A DNA stretch of 64,000 nt from contig NC_059296.1 in assembly GCF_017591435.1 (NCBI RefSeq), forward strand, positions 8,906,938 to 8,970,937. The letters run 5' to 3'. Below, one piece after another: positions 32,430 to 61,393 of the stretch. Position 1 is the first letter of the stretch; each line of letters begins with the position of its first letter. The position numbers and the translations under genes are program-made. The DNA is from Portunus trituberculatus (Eukaryota > Arthropoda > Malacostraca > Decapoda > Portunidae). The notes beneath the pieces were generated by a model that saw only the letters and a program-made list of their open reading frames with translations, was not told where the DNA came from and did not search any database.

Positions 32430-33060
32430 AATCTAGTGTTGTTATCTGTATAAATTTTGATTATAATACCGATTTATTTTCGGTGGATATTATTGATCAT
32501 AAGTTCTGTTACAAGATTTTTCTATTTAACCATATCATAAGCTTTTTCAAATGTCACAAACAGTTCTTTTTTTATTTTATAACTTTCTTCCATGCAATAT
32601 TTTAATACATAAAGATTGTTTGTGAGTCGTATGTCCTCGGTAAATCGTAATTGTAGGTCATTTATGTTACTTGTAAATTTTATATGATTTTGTAGTTTTT
32701 GTCTCATTATTCCTATGAATAATTAATAAGAATGTGTTAGAGCTATAGGTCTTAGGCTAGCTTTCATTGGTTTCAGTTATTAAAGCAATTTGCAAGTTGT
32801 TGCATATATATTTCATTAGTTTCTAATATTCTAAACAGGTCTGATTTCATTCCATTTGGTCCAATGACTTTTTCTATTTGTTTTCTTTAGGTATTTTTTA
32901 ATTCTCTGTATGATTATATGTCACTGTCATTCATGGGTTCAAATTGGGTTGTATGCATATTTTGTTGCACTGGCTCACCATGTTTAGGTACGTTCTCGTA
33001 GGTTTGGATTTGTTCTCCATTCCGTCCAGTTTCTATAATTTTTTACTTTTAAATTTTTCT
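32430..33060 (-). mobile_element. LINE reverse-transcriptase fragment (decayed)
   Basis: The minus strand at 32522-32707 reads RLTNNLYVLKYCMEESYKIK then LFVTFEKAYDMVK, matching the LINE RT motif around DFEKAYD. Upstream on the minus strand (about 32840-32880) is VIGPNGMKSDLFRIL, a degenerate GPDG...ELFR motif. Stops and frameshifts are frequent. The family differs from the LINE at 38.85-40.84 kb. Boundaries are approximate. Confidence 0.7.
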
Positions 33061-33396
33061 TGATTCTTTTATCTAACTCTTCATGCAGCTGTTCATATTT
33101 CTTTCATCTTTCAGTGTTTTGTTATCTCAAAGGATTCTCTGCTGTTTTCTTTTATATACAATGAAAAATCTACTCTAAAAAAAATAGTATACAATAAAAA
33201 ATATCGCTTGCTTTAAAACAAAGGCTAGGAAAGTAATACTATTCCCCTAGTCTGTCAGTTGCAACTAATTTACCAATTAAAAAAACAATTTTTTTTAAAT
33301 TTGAGAAATTCACAAATTGCAAAGCTCTTCTTCTGAGTTTCCTTTGGTGGAAATCAAATATTTCCATGTTACTATCGCCAAGGCAGCATAAAAACA

Positions 33397-33710
33397 GGGA
33401 TAGGGCACTCACCACACAGTTCCATTACCAGCGAAGACCATGTTTGGAGACACGGCATGGCACTCACTGAGCCTTCTGCTGGCCTTGGAAGAGCAAGCTT
33501 CGCAGGGTGATCCAGTAGACATGGCAGACATCAATAGAGTGTAATGGGTGTATCCATAGGCAGGACTGAAAGTAACCTCCCCTCCAAGTGGAGAATGCTA
33601 AGTTTTGTGGCACCTGCGTGAAGCTTCATAGCTCTGGCATGTATGGAGCTTGGTAGCAATATATACACCATGGCTGTCTCCCATGAAAAGGTGGAACAGC
33701 CAAGACAAGG
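33397..33710 (-). other. Possible orphan exon, unknown product
   Basis: On the minus strand a frame of about 62 codons runs from near 33596 to a plausible donor (GTG TG|GTGAGTG) at about 33411. It includes HSPLGGEVTFSPAYGYTHYT and CEACSSKASRRLSECHAVS. Candidate acceptors (cttag and tttcag) precede it. The family is not recognised, and no confirmed neighbouring exon exists. It may be a gene relic between repeat fragments. Confidence 0.25.
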
Positions 33711-34265
33711 CATACACTTTTCACATACACATTCACTTATATCAATTTCTTAGTCCCTTTGCCCATGACAGAGAGAAAAAAAAGTATTCCTGACATAGAA
33801 GGATGAATAAGTGGACTTTCCCCTGCATGATATAGAAAGTTAAATTACTGATGGAAGTGCTCATGATAGAAAGCTGGTACATTACTCAAGCAATAACACA
33901 CACACACACACAGTTTGGTAAGAGTTTGTGTATACATTTTATAAGCTTGAAATAAATTTAAACATTGGCAAACATTACGAATTTCTGCCCATCTTCATCT
34001 CTCTCTGATAACATCTTTTGAATACTAATTTAGTCAGCTTTTAGAGCCAAATAGAAAGACAGACACGGAGATTTAAAAGCTGCCCCCTGGCTAGGATAGG
34101 TTAGGTCAGAAAAATATAATTCCAAGTGAAATTCCAGTAGAGTTTTCAATACCCGTATCTCTCTTAATTCTCGCCTCCATCTAAAATCTTTTATTCCTTA
34201 CATACCCCCAAGCTTGTTTCGGGAGCTATGGGGAATGAGGGGGATGGAGGAATGCAGACTTATTA

Positions 34266-34470
34266 TAAGGCAGTGGTGCCATCAAACTGAAATGAGGGAG
34301 GGAAAGATGAATATGACAAGTTATTAGAGATGTTTTTGCCTATGTGACAGAAGTCACAAGAAATTGTTTTTGACATTATTGAGGAAGGAGTCTTTGGCTA
34401 GTTAAAAAATAGACGACATGATTCTGGCCAGGAATATAAAGCACATGATTCAGGTGATGAAAGGCTACAG
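34266..34470 (-). mobile_element. Internal LINE fragment, same family as 38.85-40.84 kb
   Basis: The plus-strand text ggcagtggtgccatca ... gatgtttttgcctatgtgacagaagtcac ... cacatgattcagg follows that of 40619-40835 with substitutions and small deletions. It is a short, isolated, decayed piece of the pre-RT region. Confidence 0.8.
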
Positions 34471-34507
34471 TATCTTTTGTAGGCTACCTCTCTTTCATAT
34501 ATAGAGG

Positions 34508-34960
34508 GTGGTGATGTTGTGATCCCAGAATATCACAATGAGCACTGAACCATTTCCCAACTGGTAGATTTCTTTCTCAAGGAGGTATTTGCCAATGTTG
34601 GAAGCACATAGTGTCTGGCTGCACTTTGTAGATTTACAGGATTTGTACTAGGTAAAGAGGCAAGCTCACGCTTGCTGGCAGTGGTAGGAAAAGTCAGGGT
34701 GATGACCATGTCCATGTATTCATAAAATAAGATGTCTATGCAGTGTCTGCAGTAGCAGCCATGAAGACAGTCACTGTTTAGGTGGCCAAAGCCTAGAAAA
34801 CAATCTTTCTCTTCCCTCCTGTGGGGATGACAAAGGATCTTGGCATTGTGTGGGAGGGGGAGGGGTGAAAGAATACAATAGGAGCTCACCTTGCAGGTCT
34901 TTCTACTGTGGCTGTCAGTGTCAATATTCATATGAAAGGCACCTCTAGCTGATGACAGCT
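34508..34960 (-). other. Possible gene relic with Cys/His-rich segment
   Basis: The minus strand has an open frame of 152 codons (34533-34991) containing DCFLGFGHLNSDCLHGCYCR. In another frame, 34508-34625 reads ASNIGKYLLEKEIYQLGNGS then VLIVIFWDHNITT. Frame switching and weak splice-like sites suggest either several small exons or a decayed gene. I do not recognise the family. It lies next to a LINE fragment, so capture or relic status is as likely as a live gene. Confidence 0.22.
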
Positions 34961-34989
34961 GCCATGAAGAAAGATGACACATGAATATC

Positions 34990-36068
34990 ATACTGTATTC
35001 TTTATATTATAAGAAGAAACCCTCTCTTCCCTATAAATTTTGGCCACATTATTTTTTTTCTTCACATTGTAAGAAAGTAGAGCTTACAATAAAATTCCTA
35101 AATACACAGAAACATGTATCCATTATTCTAAAGCATGCATCAACCATACAAGTAAGTGAAACTATTAAAAAAACAAAATATTTTCTTTATTGTTTTGCAC
35201 ACAAGCTTTATAGGGAATGATGTTAGTAAGACAGAAGAGTCAGAGGTAGCAGGACAGATTGACACATTTGTCATTTTACTTAATTTCAAACTGCTCATTC
35301 ATGTGTATTGGAAATCAACACACATCTGTATAAATACAAATGTATGAAATATGAATACTAAGTGTGGTATTTATGATGACAGCAGTTACTACTTATACAG
35401 TAAAACATGTGAGTAGATATCATTGCATGGGATTAGGAAAACAAAGACCAGAAGCACTCAATAGGCCTTAGTCATGGCTAAGTTTGGCACTGCAGTACCA
35501 CTACAAAACCACTGTCTGGACTCAAGACGTACCCAAAACCCACTTGCTCTCACATCCTGCTTCTTACTCTTGCCTCAAAAAATTAGCTTTACAGCTATAA
35601 GTGCGTGCAATTTCTTCATATGATACAAATATATAAATTGGATAATTTCAATAAAATATACAATATAAAGTGACCATTGGTCACCACCTAAAGTGATTCC
35701 ATAAAAACATAGCAACTCATAACCTAAAGAGTTTTTGAGGACATGAAAAGATAACAATACATTCCTCAAAGGTCATGAATTAGCCATGTCCTGCAATCAC
35801 CAGAGCAGGAAAACTTAAGAATCAACTATCACACAGTCACAAATATAATTAAAATAAAATACTAGAAATCAGAACACTTTGGCATTCCACTTGCTGCTGT
35901 CAACACTCTCTCATCTCACCTTTTCAGATATTTAACAACAAATTACTCTTTATAACATTAACAATTTAAAAGCTCCATAAAAAATGATAAGGCAATGAAT
36001 TTGAGACTTCATTTTCTTGACAAATGCTGTGCTAGTGACGAGTTGACAAAGACAAAGTGAACCTCCAG
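34990..36068. other. Region downstream of the RhoGEF stop codon (3' UTR and intergenic)
   Basis: AT-rich, with no other gene seen. It presumably carries the RhoGEF 3' UTR. A minus-strand AATAAA candidate (tttatt) lies near 35186, but the polyadenylation site is uncertain. Confidence 0.45.
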
Positions 36069-50812
<14,744 letters not shown>

Positions 50813-50834
50813 CACTGTCAAGCATCACGCCTGC
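50813..50834 (-). promoter_or_regulatory. RhoGEF 5' UTR segment with in-frame stop
   Basis: These 22 nt lie between an acceptor (tgcttgcag) and the METV start codon. They contain a TGA in frame with METV, which fixes the start in this exon and implies at least one upstream noncoding exon. Confidence 0.6.
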
Positions 50835-50899
50835 CTGCAAGCATCATGAAATTAGAAACACCGACAATGGGGCTGTGTGTTTGTTGTGTCAACTTGAAC

Positions 50900-51110
50900 A
50901 AGAAATCATGAAAATTATGAAAAAAATTGGATGTGAGTAAGGCTCAAGGCCCAGATGGAATGTCAAACTGAATATGGAAAGAATGTAGTGAACAGTTGCT
51001 AGAGATGTTACATAGTATCATAGTATGTTCTTTTAAGATAGAAAAAGCCTCTCTATACTAGAAAAGAGCCAATGAAGTACCTATTTTCAAATGGGGTAAT
51101 TTTGGGTTTC
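50900..51110 (+). mobile_element. LINE reverse-transcriptase fragment (second family)
   Basis: The plus strand translates, with stops, to LDVSKAQGPDGMSN, then WKECSEQLLEMLHSIIVC and KRANEVPIFKWGN. These are the GPDG...LKECS...WKRANVVPIFKGGN motifs found upstream of the RT core in CR1- or RTE-like LINEs. It is only about 200 bp, decayed, and ends about 45 bp before the TIR element at 51151. Confidence 0.75.
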
Positions 51111-51150
51111 AGAAGCAGAAGATTTTATGTCACAAATTTACTTAGTTAAG

Positions 51151-51941
51151 GGAGACGAGAAGGGCATACATTATATTTCCACCACTTTCCCGTGATAACG
51201 AGTTAATTTCATTTGTTTTCCCGTGATAAAGAGTTACATAATTATCTCGTTATCTCATTATAACAAATGTTGTTTTACCGAGAAAACGGAAAAATTTTCT
51301 CGAGATCTCGAGAAAGCAAAACTTCGTTTTCTTGAGATAACGGCATAATTAATTCGAGATCTCGAGAAAACAAAACTATATAAATCATTGCAGGAAACGT
51401 CATTCAGTGCAGCAATGTCGTCGAAGCAGGAGGATACTGATCACCGCATCATATATCTTTCCAATCAGGGTCTCACACAGGCTGAAGTAACATTATGCCT
51501 TGCTGTTACAGATAATATTTACATCAGTGTACGTCATTTAAAGAGACAGCTAGCGAGGCTTCAGCTTTACCGGCGGAGCAATCAAAATTATCATGATGTA
51601 GTTGTTAACTACATAGACCAGCTACGAGGCCCAGGGCGTCTCCATGGATACCGGATGATGACCGAGAGATGCAGATAACATTTCATTCATTCATTGAAAA
51701 ACTCATTTAGCAAACAAACACAAAAACAGAGAATAGGGTTACCTACATCAACGTTAGTTTTAAAGGAATCGTGTATGTTTTCTTGATATCTCGAATTAAT
51801 TACCTCGTTATCACGAGTAAACAAAGTTTTCTTTTCTCGAGAAAATTATTTCCTTATCTCGGGAAAACATTTGTTATATTGAGATAACGAAATAATTAAC
51901 TCTTGATAATGTATGAATGTGTACGTCCCTTCTCGTCTTCC
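51151..51941 (+). mobile_element. Compact TIR element with integrase-like N-terminal ORF
   Basis: The outer ends are GGAGACGAGAAGGG on the left and, reverse-complemented, GGAAGACGAGAAGGG on the right. Sub-terminal regions are rich in self-complementary TATCTCGTTATC and TCGAGATCTCGAGAAA text; the latter occurs twice (about 51301 and 51355) and partly mirrors at 51780-51870. It encodes a single 87-codon ORF. It is 791 bp long, too short for a full transposase, so probably a non-autonomous derivative of an integrase-type (possibly IS3EU-like) DNA transposon. No clear target duplication was found. Confidence 0.7.
51415..51678 (+). CDS. Truncated integrase/transposase N-terminal protein, 87 aa
   Basis: The ATG at 51415 follows a TATA-like CTATATAAATC at about 51377, and the stop is TAA. 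The protein starts MSSKQEDTDHRIIYLSNQGL and continues through TQAEVTLCLAVTD, RHLKRQLARLQLYRR, and YIDQLRGPGRLHGYRMM. The pattern (GLTQAEI...CL..., a helix-turn-helix, RHLKR.L.RLGLYRR, then GSGQLHGYR) matches the N-terminus of large metazoan proteins with an rve/DDE integrase core. Here the frame ends right after HGYR, so the catalytic core is absent. Internal ATG choice: the upstream in-frame TTG at 51388 is not used. It might be a domesticated DNA-binding peptide, but decay is the simpler view. Confidence 0.6.
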   Translation: MSSKQEDTDHRIIYLSNQGLTQAEVTLCLAVTDNIYISVRHLKRQLARLQLYRRSNQNYHDVVVNYIDQLRGPGRLHGYRMMTERCR

Positions 51942-51949
51942 GTACAAAG

Positions 51950-52794
51950 CAACACTGACGTAATGAATCCTTTCGTCCGAGTCTCAGCCTTATACCAAAT
52001 TGAAAATGAGTGTCAAGGTAGAGGTAGATCCTCTGAACATTACAAATGAACAATACATTTAAGCTGACGGTAGTTACGGGAATGTCTGGGAAGCACAATG
52101 ACGATAGTGTAGCCTATAGGAAATTATAAGAATGAAAAAAAAAGTGCAACTTATCAACGGGCGACACGAAAAGTACATTTTTTTTTTTTCAAAGGGAATG
52201 CAAATAAGCAGAGTACCTTTTCTGTACGTGGGAGTGAAAATGGCCATACTTTCGAAATGCCTCCCTAGGAGCCTTTGTCGCCTATCATTAACTGAAAATT
52301 AAAGTAACCAGGAGTAAGCCTATTGGGTGACCGCAAATGTTGTCTCATAGCAAGTGTGTTAACTAGGCCGGCGCAGTGCCGCCTCTCGCGTGTCTGGCGA
52401 AACAATGGCTGCCTTTCACCTAGCTCGGCGCCCCGTCCCCGGCTTTCTCTCTTTCTCTTCGTTTTACTGGAGTACTTTTTGTTACTAACATGAAAAACTC
52501 AAGCAGATCACGTCAATGTAACCGGAAATTAGATGACAAATGTCACACTGTTAATATACAAAAAAGTTCTACGTTCATTTAGAAATTTATTTTCGTTTAC
52601 ATGCGGCTCATCACGTTACTTGAAATTTCTTTCGCAGCTTCATGTTTTTGAATAGGTAAGAGTATAATAATCACACTGGTCTTTGTTTCAAATAGGGAAC
52701 GACAACAAGGGTAACAACACAGATAGTCTGGATATCGGCATCGCTACCCCTTATCCATTCTCGCCCGCTCATCATCAAACATGTATGCCTAGTT

Positions 52795-52796
<2 letters not shown>
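51950..52796. other. Intronic or intergenic DNA with no recognised gene
   Basis: This contains a T tract at 52180 and mixed composition. No exon of the RhoGEF or of another gene is identified. Confidence 0.5.
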
Positions 52797-52852
<56 letters not shown>

Positions 52853-53142
52853 CACTGTTTGATCTGCCGCTGTAGTCTCTGACGAGGCAGCCAGACGTTA
52901 CCCTACGGAACGAGCTCAGAGCTCATTATTTCCGATCTTCGGATAGGCCTGAGACCAGGCACACACCACATACCGGGACAACAAGGTCACAACTCCTCGA
53001 TTTACATCCAGTACCTACTCACTGCTAGGTGAACAGGGGCTACACGTGAAATTAGACACACCCAAATATCTCCACCCGGCCGGGGAATCGAACCCCGGTC
53101 CTCTGGCTTGTGAAGCCAGCGCTCTAACCACTGAGCTACCGG

Positions 53143-53208
<66 letters not shown>
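52797..53208 (-). mobile_element. tRNA-Val-derived SINE flanked by (GT)n on both sides
   Basis: On the minus strand the head (53146 down to about 53074) forms a full cloverleaf. The acceptor stem is CGCCCGG/CCGGGTG, the D stem GCTC/GAGC, the anticodon stem CTGGC/GCCAG with loop TTCACAA (anticodon CAC, Val), and the T stem CGGGG/CCCCG. It continues into a body with CACCTAGCAGTGAGTAGG, GGAGTTGTGACCT and CCGAAGATCGG, and ends in (AC)n at 52797-52850. (GT)n on the plus strand (53145-53208) also precedes the head. The body is shared with the element at 56235, so this is a SINE and not a free tRNA gene. Confidence 0.88.
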
Positions 53209-55030
<1,822 letters not shown>

Positions 55031-55063
55031 GTCACTTTGCCTGACTGAAGGGCTTGAAGGGCT

Positions 55064-56234
<1,171 letters not shown>

Positions 56235-56236
<2 letters not shown>

Positions 56237-56510
56237 GTGTAGTGTAGTGGTTAGCACGCTCGACTCACAATCGAGAGGGCCGGGTTCGAGTCCTGGCGCG
56301 GCTAGGCAAATGGGCAAGCCTCTTAATGTGTGGCCCCTGTTCACCTAGCAGTAAATAGGTACGGGATGTAACTCGAGGAGTTGTGGCCTCGCTTTCCCGG
56401 TGTGTGGAGTGTGTTGTGGTCTCAGTCCTACCCGAAGATCGGTCTATGAGCTCTGAGCTCGCTCCGTAATGGGGAAGACTGGCTGGGTGACCAGCAGACG
56501 ACCGAGGTGA

Positions 56511-56577
<67 letters not shown>
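56235..56577 (+). mobile_element. tRNA-Val-derived SINE flanked by (CA)n on both sides
   Basis: The head reads CGTGTAGTGTAGTGGTTAGC, the anticodon stem CTCGA/TCGAG encloses loop CTCACAA (anticodon CAC), and the B box is GGGTTCGAGTCC, very like tRNA-Val(CAC). The body has CACCTAGCAGTAAATAGG, CTCGAGGAGTTGTGGCCT, CCGAAGATCGG and GACTGGCTGGGTGACC, then AATTACAC running into (AC)n at 56513-56577. Upstream, (CA)n abuts the first head base. It belongs to the same family as 52797-53208, in the opposite orientation. Confidence 0.9.
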
Positions 56578-56581
<4 letters not shown>

Positions 56582-56633
56582 ACATGCATTTATTGAAAAA
56601 AAAATTCTTAAAATTCTACTACCGGCACATGAC

Positions 56634-56945
<312 letters not shown>

Positions 56946-58284
56946 GTCAAGAAGTACATAAAAAGGGGCACCTGAGGGAGATTTAAGATTAATTGTTGAG
57001 GGCAGCAGCCGCGTCTGGGCCACCGGAACAGACAACAGCTTCGTGCCCGGCGAGGCGGAACCCAAGCCTGAGGGAGACGGGGCTGTCACGAGCTGCGCAC
57101 AACACGCCTAGGAAACTTGGCCCATTCGGTGGACCATTGTTGTCTACGGAAGTTTTCGAATGCACTTGGTTTAGAGCAGAAGAAGAGAGTTTCACCATTG
57201 TTGTTGTTAGTGGTGGTGGTGGTTATTACTTATTCTTTATCAGTAGTAGTAGTAGTAGTAGTAACAGTAACAGTAGCAGTAGCAGTAGCAGTAGCAGTAG
57301 TGATAGTAGTAGTTTTCAGAGCAAAAACACGAAATTGAGACAAATCTGATGGCACTCTAGCCTCCACCAGTGCCAGACCTGATCCTTTGCCCTCACCATG
57401 CCTCGACAACGCAGCCTTGGCTCTCTCAGCCCCAATTTAGGTATGGGTGACGTGTGGGCAGTGCTTCATCACTGATAGGAGGGGCGACAGTGACGTTAAC
57501 ATTCTCGGTGAAGGCATGAGGGGGTAGAGGTGAAGGTACGCCTCGAAAATCAACTGTATTTCTAAATCGTTCGTTGATAGAAAAAAAAAAAAAACGGAAA
57601 TACGACAGTTAATCTTACCATTCGTGTGAAAACCGCAATAAAAGGTACATTTATCATGGTATTCTTTCTGCAGTTTACTTTTACAATCTTGTAATGGAAG
57701 AAGAAGGAGAAAAGTTTCATCGTGCAACGCCATCTGGAAAAGCTCCATTGAAACATTCCTTCGACCTCTTAAGCTTTGTTCCCGATCATTCATGTCTTGG
57801 CCACAGATGTACACATAAAGGATGCTGACAGCGGCATCTCAACCCTCATTACCTTGGACAACAGACACTCTCAACAGACAATCAAAGTCTAGTCCTGCGG
57901 CGACAGTCCGGCACGCCCATACAGAGCTCCGGGCACTCGTCGCCAAAGGAGTCGCCTCACCGTGGGACTTCTCCAACAGCCTCAAACGCCACCCTGGATT
58001 TCACACCGGTGTTACTGATGCTTTTGCTGTTCTGCCGGACGCTACACACATATTCCGCGCAATATTCTTACTCTAAATGCCACTAATAATGGAAATTGGA
58101 AGACTCGTTCCCGTCATCATGGTCACCACAATCACTAACAACAAAAACGTGGTTCCAATCCCCAAAACGAAAGTTGATATAGAAAGTAATAAATGAAAGT
58201 GAAGTTGTAGATGTGGTTCCTCACCAAAATCTTTGAAACTCGGCATATTATTGAGTGTTTTCTTCTTTTTACTAAAGTGAAGTG

Positions 58285-58387
<103 letters not shown>

Positions 58388-59287
58388 TTTTCATCACCTT
58401 TCACGAAGTCACGACGCCCAGACCTAATCTAACCTCAACACACCCAACCTCATCCCTTAATCTTTAGTCTAACCCACCTTCACACTACAGCCGCCCCCAT
58501 CAGGAGGTCAAGCTGACCTTCACCCCTCACCTCCCGTCGCCCCTATTGTCACATGAATCACCATTTCTATAACACTTTCGACGCCATCACATTAACCTTT
58601 TCCCATTCCCCTTCATCGCACTCCACTTTCTCGTGAGTGCGCTGGCTGCCTCCCTTCACTCGCTTCCCTTCGTTCTCAATGGCGGTGAGAAGCTGGAGGA
58701 GTTCGTGACGGCGGGAGTCAGTGTGCGGGGGCAAACAATAGGACCCACCACCACCAGGCACAGTGTTGCAGAGCCCTCGTTAGCATCGGCTGGTGCCTGT
58801 ATCGGTGAGAGGTTTCTTTCTCCCATCTGGCTGCCATACTTGAGTGGAGCACCAGCGAGTTATACGCACCACCTAAAGCTGCTGAGCCAATGGTAGACGA
58901 CTGAACTACTGAGGTTCTTTAGATGATGATGCGGAGTTTCTCTCTTTGACCTTTCTGAGATATACATACATAAATACCAGCAGCCAACGAGGTAGCCAGT
59001 AAGATAAACGAACGTACACACACACGTAACCACATAGATAGACGGAGAGAAAATTAAGCAACCACGCACCCTTCCATCCCTTTCCCTAGACAATGAAGAA
59101 TACTCAGCAATCAGGTGGCTAGAGGCAGAGTCAATAAGAAGCCTCAAACGATCACCTACAGAGTAATAGTATTCAAACTCAAATAATTATGTATGTACGT
59201 ATGTTTTATGCACGAAGACTGTCACAGAGAGTGCAGGTGTGTTTAATTTCCACGGATTACCTTATGTTACGTATATATCTATCTATA

Positions 59288-59502
<215 letters not shown>

Positions 59503-60332
59503 CCATTCTACTAGTGATGCTCTGTTAGTACACAGCCATTAAGAGACACCGATGACAGAGAACGAGAGTGTAGAACGAGTGTGGTTGCGGTACTGACCAC
59601 ACGAGCAGGTGACACTGGAAGACACGCAGAACCAGAGCTATGAAGTGAAGGAATATGTATGAGCGTGAAATGGGTGCGTGAGAGTCTTGGGCGTTACGGT
59701 GGAGTGTGGAAGGGAGGTAGACGTAATATTCTGTGGGATGTGTTTTTTTTTTTTTGTGTGTGTGTTACGTACAGTTTGTAGCAGGGACGTGATATGTGCT
59801 ATATTCCTAGTGTCCAAGGCATGTAATGTTATTGTTTGTGCCTGGGGGAGGAAAGTTAATATTATTGGTGATGTGAGGACGGTGGGTAATGATACGTGGG
59901 CCAAACAACAAGACCTACGGAACAGAGAGCATCTGACACTTTTGTATGGGAATTGAGTTTGTTTTCACCACTTAGGGAAGGAATTTTCACATAAAGGGAA
60001 CTCTCTCTATAAACATAAACACACACACACACACATACACACACAACCTCGTCCTATCTACTTCATCAAAGAAACTACAGGGCAATGGAAGAGACGAGGG
60101 ATGAGGAGCGATATGATTAGTACTTCAAGATTCGCGCCTTCGTGATGTAAAAGGCCTGACTATGAGTGCAGCTCGTGAATGTCCGGGAAGCATGGTGAGG
60201 TGCGCGGTGTCAAGGTATGGGAATTACTACAGCAGTATGGCGTGAGTCGTAGCTGATGAAGTCCATTCCCACGGACGACTGTCTTTCCAGCTGACGCGTG
60301 ATGTGGAGTCTGGAGCTGTTCCCACCTTAATA

Positions 60333-60381
60333 GTGGTGGTGGTGGTGGTGGTGGTGGTGGTGGTGGTGGTGATGGTGGTGG
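60333..60381. repeat. (GGT)n trinucleotide repeat
   Basis: About 49 bp of near-pure GTG units with one GAT interruption. It translates as poly-Thr or poly-Pro on the minus strand, but there is no supporting exon. Confidence 0.9.
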
Positions 60382-60567
60382 GATGTTCATGTTGACGATG
60401 ATGAATAGTAGGAACAACTATACATACACACGCGTGAGTCCATACACATACAAGGACACTCAGACCAAAAAGGCAGAGCGGCAGAAAGTATTTCATAAAT
60501 AATGACGACACATTAACAGTGCGCGTGTCCCTGAGGAGCACGGTGACACCTGCCGCACCAGGCTTAC

Positions 60568-60622
60568 CTGCACCAGGAAGTCGCCATCAGCGGGCACACT
60601 GTCGGGAGGGGGACGACCCCAT
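60568..60622 (-). CDS. Orphan exon, possible upstream RhoGEF exon or other gene
   Basis: The minus strand has a polypyrimidine acceptor (ttttctcttctttgcag) and a good donor (CAG|GTAAGC) around a 55-nt segment. Open in one frame, it reads WGRPPPDSVPADGDFLVQ after one leading base and ends in phase 0. GDFLV resembles the betaB strand of SH2 domains, but 18 residues are too few to assign a family. Joined to the RhoGEF start exon it would continue out of frame with METV (see findings). In the other reading it is a 5' UTR exon, with an 11-codon upstream ORF beginning ATGGGG. The neighbouring exons are not identified. Confidence 0.4.
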
Positions 60623-61248
60623 CTGCAAAGAAGAGAAAAGTCCGTCAGTACAATGGTCGTCTTAACATACTTCTCTTTTTACAACCTTTTACCATGGACC
60701 TGCGCTTTTCATGCCACTATACCTAAAAGGAACTGGCATAAAACCCGTGCATGCTGAAAGGAATATCGCTACCGTTGTTGTCAAAAGAAGTAAAAGCTGC
60801 GCCCCGCGTCCGGAGGGGATCAAGGGAACCGCACTATTGACTCCTGAGACTGTGCACACACGTCCACCGAGGTGCCTCAGAGGACGCCAGATTTAGTTTC
60901 AGTGTGACATGATTACGATGGAATGTGTTTCAATTTCGGTTCAGGATCAAAGTAAGGGGCCAGGAAGGGCAGGGGATAAGAGGTCATTAACTTGTCCCGT
61001 ACTACTACACAAAGTGAAAAAAAATGCAAGAAGGATCTCTGTATCACTTTTACTCATTCCACAAGGCATTAAGAGCGGCGAAACTGATGGCAAGAGGACT
61101 GACTCACATTCTCAGCTTTTGTGTCCCGTAAAGGCCAGTGCTCCCACAACGTGGTCTGCAGCGCCGGGCACCTAAACTTCCTGCACCTCCCGTCTATAAA
61201 CACGAACACGAACACGTACACACACACGTAAACACACACACACACCCA

Positions 61249-61279
<31 letters not shown>

Positions 61280-61304
61280 CGTTCATTCGATATATTTTCA
61301 CATT

Positions 61305-61393
61305 TAACGGTCTGGTGGGTTAAAGTATCCCCTTTAGCCCATAAACTCCCGTGAAAAGCCCACATGGTACAAAAAAAAAAAAAAAAAAAAAAA
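61305..61393 (+). mobile_element. 3' fragment of the tRNA-derived SINE seen at 17.05 kb
   Basis: The text gggttaaagtatccccttta and aaaagcccacatggtac is the body end of the 17046-17308 SINE, here in plus orientation and followed by a long A tract (61374-61393). The tRNA head is missing, as expected of a 5'-truncated copy. Confidence 0.8.

Noticed and set aside
53074..53146. Functional tRNA-Val(CAC) gene
   Set aside because: It folds well, but it is continuous with a SINE body shared with 56235-56513 and lies between CA arrays.
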